Source: Leyella lascolaii
Lineage (GTDB): Bacteria; Bacteroidota; Bacteroidia; Bacteroidales; Bacteroidaceae
DNA: 64,000 nt
Direction: 5' to 3'
Assembly (NCBI RefSeq): GCF_900079775.1
Contig: NZ_LT556050.1
Coordinates: 64,534 to 128,533, forward strand
Every line of letters begins with the position of its first letter. Within the stretch, counting starts at the first letter, position 1. The notes beneath the pieces were generated by a model. The model saw nothing but the letters and a program-made list of their open reading frames with translations, was not told the origin of the DNA and made no database searches. Shown here one piece after another: positions 54,653 to 63,270 of the stretch. The position numbers and the translations under genes were made by a program.

Positions 54653-54855
54653 TTAAACCCAAATCAGTCATTAGACTCCGGTTTGATTATGCGTTAATGC
54701 AGAGCGGATTGCTTGCCGTTTAGACGAAGGCGTAGCGGGCTACGCCGAGAAGGAACGGTAAGCAAGACACCTACAGAAACGCCTAAGCAGACCGGAGAGT
54801 ATGTGAAATAAAGATTTATTCAAATATATACGTTCTAATGACCGATTGGGGTTAA
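54653..54855. repeat. Long-hairpin element with terminal inverted repeats, diverged copy
   Basis: Terminal repeats TTAAACCCAAATCAGTCATTA (left, from 54653) and the complement of ATGACCGATTGGGGTTAA (right, to 54855) bound a 203-bp element. Inside, ACTCCGGT..GATTATGCGTT and ATTGCTTGCCGTTT pair with AACGGTAAGCAAG and AACGCCTAAGCAGACCGGAG, leading to the apex GGCGTAGCGGGCTACGCC (54729-54746). The fold, apex core and ends match the 198-bp units at 63.27-64.0 kb, although most arm sequence differs. It lies between cmk and ispH with no coding capacity. Confidence 0.8.
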
Positions 54856-54890
54856 AGCCGCAGACATCATTAAGGATGTTCTGCGGCTTT
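54853..54890 (-). terminator. Hairpin overlapping the end of ispH
   Basis: On the minus strand the last five codons of ispH (AAAGCCGCAGAACATC) pair with GATGTCTGCGGCTTT just beyond the stop. The stem is about 15 bp with a short loop. No T tract follows; the right arm abuts the long-hairpin element. Confidence 0.55.
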
Positions 54891-55745
54891 TATACGTTCA
54901 AGAATACTGTCGCGGCACTGCTCCATAAGCCATTTAGGCGTACTCGTCGCGCCACAGATACCAACAGACGTGACTCCCTCTATCCACGAACTGTCAATCT
55001 CTCCAGGGCCCTCTATCATATAGCTGTTGGGATTGACACTCTTGCATGTGTTGAACAGGACCTTGCCGTTACTGCTTTTGCGTCCGCTCACAAAAATGAT
55101 AATGTCGTGCCGGGCGGCAAAAGACGCTATATTGGGCATCCTGTTCGCCACCTGACGGCATATCGTGTCGAAACTCCTGAAAGTGGCATCCGGCGAGATA
55201 TGGCTCTGTATATAATCTATGATACGGCGGAACTCGTCGAGATTCTTCGTTGTCTGCGAATACAGATAAATGTCACGTCCGAAATCGAGAAGCCTCACAT
55301 CCTCAAGCTTCTCCATCACTATCGCCTTGCTGTGAGTCTGCCCCACAAGTCCGAGAACCTCCGCATGACCGTTCTTGCCGAATATCACTATCTGTGCCTC
55401 AGGGTTGGCGTCATACTGTTTCTTGATGCGTCTCTGCAACTGAAGCACCACAGGGCACGTCGCGTCAATTATCTCGATATTGTTGCGTCTTGCCGTCTCA
55501 TATGTCTCGGGAGGCTCACCGTGCGCCCTGAGCAGCACCTTGACATCGTGCAACTGCTTCAGCTGCTCATGGTTGATGGTTATCAGTCCGCGCGCATGAA
55601 GGCGTTCCACCTCCTTTCCGTTGTGCACTATATCACCCAGACAATAAAGTGTATTGCCTTTCGCCAACTCCTCCTCAGCCTTCTGTATAGCGGTAGTGAC
55701 ACCAAAACAAAAACCGCTTGAGCTGTCTATTTCTATATGAATCAT
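54870..55745 (-). CDS. ispH: 4-hydroxy-3-methylbut-2-enyl diphosphate reductase
   Basis: IspH is the [4Fe-4S] enzyme that makes IPP and DMAPP in the last step of the methylerythritol phosphate pathway. The cluster cysteines are in SSGFCFGV (C13), DATCPVVLQLQRR and ICGATSTPKWLME. The family segments LGDIVHNGKEVERL, RAHGEPPETY and FSQTT-like YSQTTKNLDEF are present. Length 291 is normal. Its start overlaps the stop of the DUF1573 gene (ATGA), so the two are co-translated. Confidence 0.96.
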   Translation of the reverse strand: MIHIEIDSSSGFCFGVTTAIQKAEEELAKGNTLYCLGDIVHNGKEVERLHARGLITINHEQLKQLHDVKVLLRAHGEPPETYETARRNNIEIIDATCPVVLQLQRRIKKQYDANPEAQIVIFGKNGHAEVLGLVGQTHSKAIVMEKLEDVRLLDFGRDIYLYSQTTKNLDEFRRIIDYIQSHISPDATFRSFDTICRQVANRMPNIASFAARHDIIIFVSGRKSSNGKVLFNTCKSVNPNSYMIEGPGEIDSSWIEGVTSVGICGATSTPKWLMEQCRDSILERIKAAEHP

Positions 55746-56833
55746 TTTTTATCTGTCCTTTCCACACCGTCTACTTTAACGTTTATCACCACCTTGGGAT
55801 TTTTCGGGTCGTTGGTTATCATCAGCACCTTAGGCTCGCTGCGCGACTTTCTCATGCGCTCCACATTTGCCGTTATCTTCAGTTTTGCCTCCTCACCCGG
55901 ATCAAGAACCGAATTGTTGAGCGACACGCTCAGTGCCGACGAGAACATCTGCAGATTGTTTATTCTCAGCTCAGACCTGCCGTTATTCTTTATCATCACA
56001 GTACCCTTGAGTTTTTTCTTGCCGTCAGCGGCGCCGAGATTGAGTTCCTTCTCCGACACCTCTATGACCGGAGCCAAAGCCAGCTCAGCGTCCGACATGT
56101 CGTCAAACTGCGGCAACAACACGGCAGACACACTTATCTCCTTGTCACTGTCCACCTTGTCACCGGGCTTGTTGCCGAGAAACACCGTCGTCTCCGTCAG
56201 TCCGAGGTCGTTGAGTTTCCTTGAGTCGAGCGTTATAGTAACCACTCCCGCACGTCCGCTCTTTATCCTTGACGGCGACACATCGGCTTCCAGATAGTCC
56301 GGCAGATGCATCACCACCGGCTCTGCCGTCTCTCCGCCGACGTTGCGTATATGTATCCTCAGCTGCGGTGTCTCACCGTTGCTCACGTCGTTGAACTCCA
56401 GAGTGTTCCTGTCGGCAAGCAACGTGCCTATCGTGTAAGGATAATCACCGGAGTAATCCTTCACCTCTCTCACCACCACACCCTTCATTCGGAGCATCAG
56501 CGGTTCGTCGCTCCCCTCGGTGCAGACATCAGCATACTTGTCGAAATGCCCCATCTGTCTGGAGTCGAACGTCACTCTTACCATGAACTTCTCACCTGCC
56601 GGAATATCTTTATGAGGAAATTCAGCCGCCATGCAGCCGCAACTTGTCTGCACATCGCTTATGCGCATGCTTCTGTGCCCGTTGTTTCTCAACTCGAATT
56701 CAGCCGTCACCGGCACGTTGTATTCCACCTGCCCGCAGTCCACCACGTCGCTGGCAGCCACCAGATCCTGTGCCTGCGCCCCCGATGAAAGAGCCGCAAG
56801 CACAGCCAGTACGATTATAGTTTTGTTCATCAA
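55742..56833 (-). CDS. Secreted DUF1573 (ASPM/SPD-2/Hydin-like) protein
   Basis: The 363-residue protein has a signal peptide (MMNKTIIVLAVLAALSSGAQA) and three immunoglobulin-like units. The first is the DUF1573 domain, VVDCGQVEYNVPVTAEFELRNNGHRSMRISDVQTSCGCMAAEFPHKDIPAGEKFMVRVTFDSRQMGHFDKYADVCT, with the typical SCGC pair. Units two and three follow the same pattern (LEFNDVSNGETPQLRIHIRNVG; KELNLGAADGKKKLKGTVMIKNNGRSELRINNL). Function unknown; probably periplasmic. It is translationally coupled to ispH. Confidence 0.88.
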   Translation of the reverse strand: MMNKTIIVLAVLAALSSGAQAQDLVAASDVVDCGQVEYNVPVTAEFELRNNGHRSMRISDVQTSCGCMAAEFPHKDIPAGEKFMVRVTFDSRQMGHFDKYADVCTEGSDEPLMLRMKGVVVREVKDYSGDYPYTIGTLLADRNTLEFNDVSNGETPQLRIHIRNVGGETAEPVVMHLPDYLEADVSPSRIKSGRAGVVTITLDSRKLNDLGLTETTVFLGNKPGDKVDSDKEISVSAVLLPQFDDMSDAELALAPVIEVSEKELNLGAADGKKKLKGTVMIKNNGRSELRINNLQMFSSALSVSLNNSVLDPGEEAKLKITANVERMRKSRSEPKVLMITNDPKNPKVVINVKVDGVERTDKK

Positions 56834-56874
56834 TTATGATTTTGCTTATATATTTATAGTGTTACATATATTTC

Positions 56875-59800
56875 TTATTTCCTTTCCGACACATTTATTG
56901 TCATGGCGCCACTTCTCGCAGAGTACTCCGGACTGTACGCGCACTGCACCGTACATATGCCCGTACTATATGTTCCGGCGCGGTCTACGTAATATTCAGT
57001 CTCTATGACATGCTTTCCCTTCGCCATTCTGTCGAAATAATAGCCCGTCCGGTTGTCGCCCTGCGCATAATAGCAGCCACGGTGATAGCCGCTTATCTGC
57101 AACGCCGGCTCCATGCACGCAGCCCTTTTGTCTGTCAGCTGTACAAAGTCATAGTCGCGCGCAGCGTTAACGGTGATTCTCACCTTAATCCTGTCGCCTA
57201 CATGGAGAGCGGCTCCGTCAGCCAGCACCTTGCCGTCCTTCAGAATCTCGCGCTTCACGGTCAGACCCTCGGACGCTCCTTCCACATCCTTCACATCCTG
57301 CATGAACTGTGCGTACACCGCGCCCCACGACATGCCTTCGGAAGATTTCTCCACCGTCAGCGTGTTCATTCCGTCGCCCGTACGTGTAGCCTTGACATAG
57401 CCGGTTCCTGCCGCTGACTTCGGAAGCTCGAGCTTCGAACCGTCCACCTTCATCACCGGCACGCTCTTTTCCGATAATGTCACAGCGTCCGCGTTGCCTT
57501 TCATGAAAGCATATACGGCATCCACGTTGTTCAGAGGAGTGTCCCATCCCTGCGTGCGCTTTGACTGCAGGAGCCACCGCTGCATCTCCCTTATTGTCGT
57601 GACATCCTCAGGCGTCACAGCCTGCAGTGCCTCGATGACAGCAGTCTGCGTAGGTATGCGGTAGTCATACCAAGAATAGAATGCCTTTGGAGTGTCGAAA
57701 TAGCGTCCCATCTCGTCGCTGAACACAGAATATTCCTTCACGCTGCGCAACAGTTCGGCGGCTTTTTCGCCCCGTCCGCTTCCCGACATTATAAGGGCGA
57801 TGTTTGCCTTTCCTGCTATCGTAAGTCCGGCACTCTGCTTTTCGAGAAGGTTCACCATATAGTCATAGTCCTTCTTTCGCTGTCCGTCGAGTTCACGACC
57901 GTCGAGCGTGCATATATAAAGATAGGTGACAGCCATCTCGCTCGGACGCAGATTTTTCTCGCCCTTGCTCTCCGCCTTCTTCAGGTTCTCCACCTCGGTC
58001 GCCACATTCTTGCCGAGAAAATCTATCGCCGCCTTCAGCATTCCCGCCGTAGCCGGGTCGGCGCCTGTCATGGCGTTGAGCCTTACAAGCATCTCCGCAA
58101 CAGCCGAGGTCATGTATACGCTGCCGCTCATGCCCTGCCACCATGAGAACGAACCGTCTCCGTTCTGCAGTTTCCTCAACTTTGCAAGCACATCGTTGAG
58201 CCTGTATTCCAACGCAGACTCGTCATAGAAACCTGTGAGCATACGTTTCCGGTCAGCCTCCGTCTTCGCCTCCATGAGCCAGGGCGTCTCGCTGAGCACC
58301 ACCGACTTCAGCTCCTCATTCTTCTGCAGATTGCTCATGAGCGACGTCTCCTCGCCCTTCTCCTGTCCCCAAAGGTCGAGCACACGCTTGAAATCAGGCA
58401 CACTCTTTATGATGTTGCGTCCCAAACCGTTGGCATAATATGCTGCGGCGAGACACAGGGCATTGTCTTCACAGGTCTCGGTTATGACAGGCAGTGTCTG
58501 CAATATGAGCCATGAAGGGTTGTCGGTGTATTCCACTGTCAGTCTGTTGTCATCATTGTCCTCTGTAAACATCTGCCTGAGGTCTATCGTACGCTCGCCC
58601 GCACCGTCCCAGGTAAAAGCCTTTGTGTTTGTGACAAGCTCACGGTCGGGCATCACAGCCATGTAGTGTTGCTCTCCGTCGCTGTATCCGCGTCCTGAAG
58701 CAGTGACACGGCAGATGAGCAGTCCGTCGTTCGCCACCTTGTCCATATCAAAGCTGAAGCTCACGGCGGCGGTCTCACCCTTCTTTACAGCGTACTTCAC
58801 AGTCTGGTGCCATACCTCCTTTTCGTTCTCCGGATTGAGCAGTGCGAGACGTGCCGTACCCGTGACGTCCTTCTCAGACGTGTTGAACAGACGTGCCGAG
58901 ATGCTCACCTTGTCGCCATTACGTACAAAACGCGGAACATTAGGCTGCACCATCACCGTCTTCTGCGCCACCGCCTCGCCTTCGAGCATGCCGCTGTTCA
59001 TGTCTTTGTCGTGCGCAATGCCCATGAACTTCCATGTGGTTATGCTTTCCGGAAGAGTGAACTTTATACTGATATTTCCCTTTTCGTCAGTTGTGAGACC
59101 GGGATAGAAGAACGCCGTCTCGTTGAAGTTCTCACGCATCTGGGGCGTCTGTTCCGAGTCGGCCTCTAATGTCACAGGTGTTGTCGCACCCGTTAATGAG
59201 AGCTTGCCGCCCGATGCGTCCTCCGCCGCTCTGGCGTAACCTACACTCATCACCTCATCACTGGCAGACATTGGCTGCACTATCATCTCCTTCGACCGGA
59301 GCACCTCACCTTTTGCCATCAGCACTTCATTTACTGTAAGAATGCCAAGCAACGGCGTCACATCATAATGCCCGAACTCCAGCCGGCGCTCGTCAAGAAG
59401 CTTGAGAGGCATCTCGCCATACACTCCTTTGTTTGTGGCGTAACGCGCAGACCACGATGTGAACGGCACACTGTAATAAAGCGGCATGGACAGACGCCAC
59501 CAGTTGCGGCGCAACGCGTCGAGCGACTTGTCGTAGAGGGTCGCCATGAGCTGTGCGTCGGCAGGCGTTCCGTCGGGGCGGCTCACGCTGAGCGTCCATT
59601 CCTCTTTCTGTCCCGGGGTGAGCCTGTCGCGGAAGGTAGTCCACTTCATCATAAGCCTCGTGTCCTTCTTCGGGCGGGTCAGCGTCACGGAATGGCGGTA
59701 AAGCCTGCCGTCCTTCACCCACGCATAGTTGAGCAGCACGCCGTCGCCATACTCAGGCTTGTAGGTAAGCTCGCGCGTGTGCAGCTCGTCGCGCAATGTC

Positions 59801-62406
59801 ATCGTGCCGTTCTCGAGTATCCTGTCGCCTGCGAACACTGTGTAGAACACATGCAGCAGACTGTCTGAGGAGCCGAGCTGCACATACACCGGACGCCCGT
59901 CGGCACCGAACTCTTCCGCCGATGCGTAGAACCAGTCGTGTGTCTCGACCACCGCTTTCCTGTCCTGCATGGTGAACACCACAAACTCACGCTCTATGGT
60001 GTCGTTGCCGCAATATGCCCTCAGCGTGTGTCTCATGGACCGGAGCTGCGATGATGATATAGCGGCAGGCACATTAGCCTTGCACGTATACTTCTCGCTG
60101 TCGATATAGAAGGTCACGTCGCCGTCTATCACCTCACCGGCATTGTTACGGTAGAAGAATGTCACTGTCTTCAGACTGTCGCGCTCCACCCTCGCGGGCA
60201 TGTCGCATGTGAGCGATGTGGGACGGTCGCTCAGCGGAATGCTTGTCTCTCCGTCGTGCGTCTCGCCTGCCATATCGGTGACAACTGCGAGCACGTCGAA
60301 ACTGTAATATCTGTTAGGACGTTCGTCCATCGTCTCCGGCAGAGCCACCGGAACCTTTATACTGAACTTTCCGTCACTGCCCGTCGCGATGGTGTCTGAG
60401 AGTATCTGCACCGTAGCGTCGCCCCCTCCGTAATAACGCCAAAGCATTGACGGACGGCGCGTGACGGTGTAAACAACGCGCGCTCCCTGCACAGGCACTC
60501 CGGCATAGGTCTTTGCGGAGCCTTTCACGGTGACTGTGTCGCCTGAGCTGTATCCGGAAGTGAGCTTGTCGAACTGCACGTCGAACGTCGGCCGCTTGTA
60601 TTCCTCAACCGAGAACAAAGTGATTCCGTTGCTGCCGAAGTCGCATCTCACGGAGAAGTTGCCCGGCAGGCAGGAGGCAGGAAGCACAAAGTCGGCAGAC
60701 GCCATTCCGAAACTGTCGGTCACTACTTTCCTCTTTGCCACTTCCTTGTAGTTGGCGTCGCGCAGCGTGAGAGTCATAGCCCTGCCTCCGATGGCAGCCG
60801 ACCGTTTTGTCTCACTGTCGTGACTATAGGCAAGGGCTGCCAGATGCACGGTCTGTCCGGGGCGGTATATGCGCCTGTCGGTGTACAGACTGACATAATT
60901 AACCTTACGTCTGTTGTCATTATAAGAGAAATATCCGCCAAAGGAAGACTCAGGAAAAGCCGTGTCATCGTCTGTGTATACGTAATAGGAATGACTGAAG
61001 TCCGGTCTGCAGTTGAATAAAGCCTCTCCGGCGTCGTTGCATGTGAGCGTCTCCACACCCTTGTTGTCGCTGTTGCGGCGTTCTGTCGACGTGACACGTA
61101 TGCGTGCTCCCGGCACCGGCTCTCCCGTCGTGGCGTTGACCACCACCATACGTACGTTGTTGCCGGGCAGAGCCTCGTTAACGAGCATGAGGTTGCTCAC
61201 ATAGAGCAGGGTGCGCTCCACCGGCACGCTCGCATTGTCGGTAGTAAACTCCACGAGATAGACACCGTTCTTCAGACCGTCTATCTGCATGCTGTCACTC
61301 ACCACCTTGTATGGCGGCATGCCTATATAGCGGCGCGTCCGGGTGAATGTCTCACCGGGCACGATGAGTTTCTTCAGCCTGGCGTAATCGTCCGGATCGG
61401 AAGGGTTGATGTCGTCGTCACCCTTCACATTCACACGGCGGACGGTCATCGTGAGCTGTCCTATGTTGCAAAGCGAAGCCACGGTCACCTTCTTGGGACG
61501 TCCGGGCAGAGTCATCTTGTCGCCCAGAGTCACGTTGAAATAAGGCATCGTGAGCCGCTTCACAGCGTTGCGGAGGACGTTCATTCTCTGCCATGCCCCC
61601 CACTTCACCAGCGCATAGTCTATATAGTTCATCTTGTCTTCGGGAGTGGCGTCCTCCGACGCTTCCATGAAGTTGTAGCGTTCGATGGCAAGCTCTCCGG
61701 CAACGTCGAGGTCGCCATACTTGTCGATGAGCGAGTCTATGGATTGCAGGTAAGCCGACTTCTGCATCTTCAGCGTAGTGCCCTCACGGTTCTGCTGTAC
61801 CATCTTCAAGGCGCAAAGGCATGTTGCGGCACGGTTGCCTGCCTTCTCATAATAATCGTGCAGAAAAGCGTAGCGTCCAGCCTCCATGCCGAGCACGTGC
61901 AGCACGTCGTCGCCGAAGATGCGGCTGTCCACACCGTCTTCTATGAAAGGAGCGTATCCCGTTGCGAAAGCGCGGGCAAGACGGTCGGGATGACGCAACG
62001 AAAGATCGTAGAAAGCCTCGCTCCGTGCGGCGGCATCGTCGCTGAGCGACGGACGCTCCCGGTAGACCGTTCCGAGCACGGAGTTGTACACGGCAGCCAG
62101 AACCACGTCCACGCTCTCCGCACGCTTTGCCTCAGCCTCAAGTCGGCTGACAGCCGGAGCGAGCGAGTCGGGCGACACGGTGACGCTCACCCCTATCCTC
62201 GTCACCTGTGCTTTGAGCAATTGTCCGTAGGCTTTGTCAGCCTCAGCCTTTGCTATTATTCTGTCAAGAATATCTATACGTGTCTTGGGCAAATCCTTTT
62301 CTCTTGCCTCCGCCTCACGCTTCCACAACGTGGTGTAACTGTCTGCGGACACCGCCGCAGGTATCATCAATGCCGCGAAGACGACAAGTAGCAGTCTATG
62401 TTTCAT
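56875..62406 (-). CDS. Alpha-2-macroglobulin-family secreted protein without thioester motif
   Basis: Starting at 62406 gives MKHRLLLVVFAALMIPAAVSA, a signal peptide, and a 1,843-residue protein; the open frame 22 codons upstream has none. Domains: helical N-terminal region to about 300; MG1-MG2 type domains (VSLYTDRRIYRPGQTVHLAALAY); a macroglobulin core (FNETAFFYPGLTTDEKGNISIKFTLPESITTWKFMGIAHDKD); and the alpha-helical thioester-domain fold (from about 1290). Where relatives have the thioester CxEQ, this protein reads ETCEDNALCLAAAYYANG near residue 1305, with no EQ. It likely works as a large periplasmic or surface protein of the YfaS/MagD kind rather than a covalent protease trap. It is monocistronic. 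Confidence 0.9.
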   Translation of the reverse strand: MKHRLLLVVFAALMIPAAVSADSYTTLWKREAEAREKDLPKTRIDILDRIIAKAEADKAYGQLLKAQVTRIGVSVTVSPDSLAPAVSRLEAEAKRAESVDVVLAAVYNSVLGTVYRERPSLSDDAAARSEAFYDLSLRHPDRLARAFATGYAPFIEDGVDSRIFGDDVLHVLGMEAGRYAFLHDYYEKAGNRAATCLCALKMVQQNREGTTLKMQKSAYLQSIDSLIDKYGDLDVAGELAIERYNFMEASEDATPEDKMNYIDYALVKWGAWQRMNVLRNAVKRLTMPYFNVTLGDKMTLPGRPKKVTVASLCNIGQLTMTVRRVNVKGDDDINPSDPDDYARLKKLIVPGETFTRTRRYIGMPPYKVVSDSMQIDGLKNGVYLVEFTTDNASVPVERTLLYVSNLMLVNEALPGNNVRMVVVNATTGEPVPGARIRVTSTERRNSDNKGVETLTCNDAGEALFNCRPDFSHSYYVYTDDDTAFPESSFGGYFSYNDNRRKVNYVSLYTDRRIYRPGQTVHLAALAYSHDSETKRSAAIGGRAMTLTLRDANYKEVAKRKVVTDSFGMASADFVLPASCLPGNFSVRCDFGSNGITLFSVEEYKRPTFDVQFDKLTSGYSSGDTVTVKGSAKTYAGVPVQGARVVYTVTRRPSMLWRYYGGGDATVQILSDTIATGSDGKFSIKVPVALPETMDERPNRYYSFDVLAVVTDMAGETHDGETSIPLSDRPTSLTCDMPARVERDSLKTVTFFYRNNAGEVIDGDVTFYIDSEKYTCKANVPAAISSSQLRSMRHTLRAYCGNDTIEREFVVFTMQDRKAVVETHDWFYASAEEFGADGRPVYVQLGSSDSLLHVFYTVFAGDRILENGTMTLRDELHTRELTYKPEYGDGVLLNYAWVKDGRLYRHSVTLTRPKKDTRLMMKWTTFRDRLTPGQKEEWTLSVSRPDGTPADAQLMATLYDKSLDALRRNWWRLSMPLYYSVPFTSWSARYATNKGVYGEMPLKLLDERRLEFGHYDVTPLLGILTVNEVLMAKGEVLRSKEMIVQPMSASDEVMSVGYARAAEDASGGKLSLTGATTPVTLEADSEQTPQMRENFNETAFFYPGLTTDEKGNISIKFTLPESITTWKFMGIAHDKDMNSGMLEGEAVAQKTVMVQPNVPRFVRNGDKVSISARLFNTSEKDVTGTARLALLNPENEKEVWHQTVKYAVKKGETAAVSFSFDMDKVANDGLLICRVTASGRGYSDGEQHYMAVMPDRELVTNTKAFTWDGAGERTIDLRQMFTEDNDDNRLTVEYTDNPSWLILQTLPVITETCEDNALCLAAAYYANGLGRNIIKSVPDFKRVLDLWGQEKGEETSLMSNLQKNEELKSVVLSETPWLMEAKTEADRKRMLTGFYDESALEYRLNDVLAKLRKLQNGDGSFSWWQGMSGSVYMTSAVAEMLVRLNAMTGADPATAGMLKAAIDFLGKNVATEVENLKKAESKGEKNLRPSEMAVTYLYICTLDGRELDGQRKKDYDYMVNLLEKQSAGLTIAGKANIALIMSGSGRGEKAAELLRSVKEYSVFSDEMGRYFDTPKAFYSWYDYRIPTQTAVIEALQAVTPEDVTTIREMQRWLLQSKRTQGWDTPLNNVDAVYAFMKGNADAVTLSEKSVPVMKVDGSKLELPKSAAGTGYVKATRTGDGMNTLTVEKSSEGMSWGAVYAQFMQDVKDVEGASEGLTVKREILKDGKVLADGAALHVGDRIKVRITVNAARDYDFVQLTDKRAACMEPALQISGYHRGCYYAQGDNRTGYYFDRMAKGKHVIETEYYVDRAGTYSTGICTVQCAYSPEYSARSGAMTINVSERK

Positions 62407-62497
62407 AATACCGATTTTTATGATTGAACTATCCGTCCGTCGCGACCCGCCGTCCAAACAGGCGGCAGGCATGCGGAGACGTAACGCTATATTATTG

Positions 62498-62528
62498 CAA
62501 ATATACGAATATTACGGACAACAGCCAA
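62498..62528 (-). promoter_or_regulatory. Promoter of the macroglobulin-family gene
   Basis: On the minus strand TTG (62528 to 62526) and TATATTTG (62505 to 62498) are 20 bp apart; the leader is about 90 nt. Confidence 0.6.
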
Positions 62529-62882
62529 TCAAAACAACAAACTTTTACTTATGTTGCCGATTTTTTATCGTCGCCAAGACACCGTATGAAATCATCACAT
62601 CATACCATCCTTTTGCCGTACCGGCAACGCCTGAGGCAAGGCAAATAGCATAAGGTGACATGCGTACAACCTGTTGCGGGAAACAGCGAATTTATGCGGC
62701 AACATCTCTAAGGCATCGGAAAGCCGGAGAACAGTCGCCGCACGTATCACGGAAGGTGAAAACGCGGGGATGACGTTTATGTGACCGGAACGTCGGAAAG
62801 CGCATGGATGACGATGTGAATGTAAAGATAATTTACCAAATAAAGCCCCGTCTGCAACCGGCATTACAGAATCCGGCAGACT

Positions 62883-63052
62883 GAAAAAGCCTTTCAGGAC
62901 GTCAGGAAAACGCATGTCTCACTGCCTTCGCAGCCACACGACATTGCCGAAAAGGCTCTTCCGCGCATCAGGAAAGGCTCTTCCGGGTCTCGGAAAAGCC
63001 TCTCCCGCGAGACGGAAAAGGCTTTATCGCAAGACGAAAGAGGCTTTACGGC
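62883..63052. repeat. Array of degenerate 22-bp palindromic units (copy D)
   Basis: The clearest and longest array: CCGAAAAGGCTCTTCCGC, CAGGAAAGGCTCTTCCGGG, TCGGAAAAGCCTCTCCCGC, ACGGAAAAGGCTTTATCGC and ACGAAAGAGGCTTTACGGC follow in 22-bp steps, after weaker units from 62883. It lies in the 860-bp gene-free stretch between the macroglobulin promoter and the long-hairpin array. The 62.53-62.88 kb part holds no gene or clear structure. Confidence 0.72.
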
Positions 63053-63197
63053 AGACTGAGTGTATACGGGGATACACTCCGTAAAGACATAACACGCACA
63101 TTATCAGTACTGTGCGCAAACACGGCAAAATCACGACATTCTCGGCAAGGCGGGTCTTCCGATGTGGACAGGCGGGATATGAGAGGCATGATGTAAA

Positions 63198-63242
63198 TAT
63201 TTTTTACCATCATAAAACCGTATTTTTACCATCATAAAACCG
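63198..63242 (+). repeat. Two tandem copies of a 22-bp sequence
   Basis: TATTTTTTACCATCATAAAA then CCG (63198-63220) is followed at once by TATTTTTACCATCATAAAAC then CG (63221-63242). It separates the palindromic array from the long-hairpin array. Confidence 0.75.
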
Positions 63243-63270
63243 CATAGCGAAACACACAATAGCACTTTGA

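Noticed and set aside
54554..54869. Small RNA gene between cmk and ispH
   Set aside because: The structured DNA there is explained by the long-hairpin element and the ispH hairpin. No separate promoter is visible.
62883..63052. Possible CRISPR array from regularly spaced repeats
   Set aside because: Unit spacing is 22 bp with only 4-6 bp between palindromes, far too short for spacers, and the repeats are degenerate. No cas gene is present.
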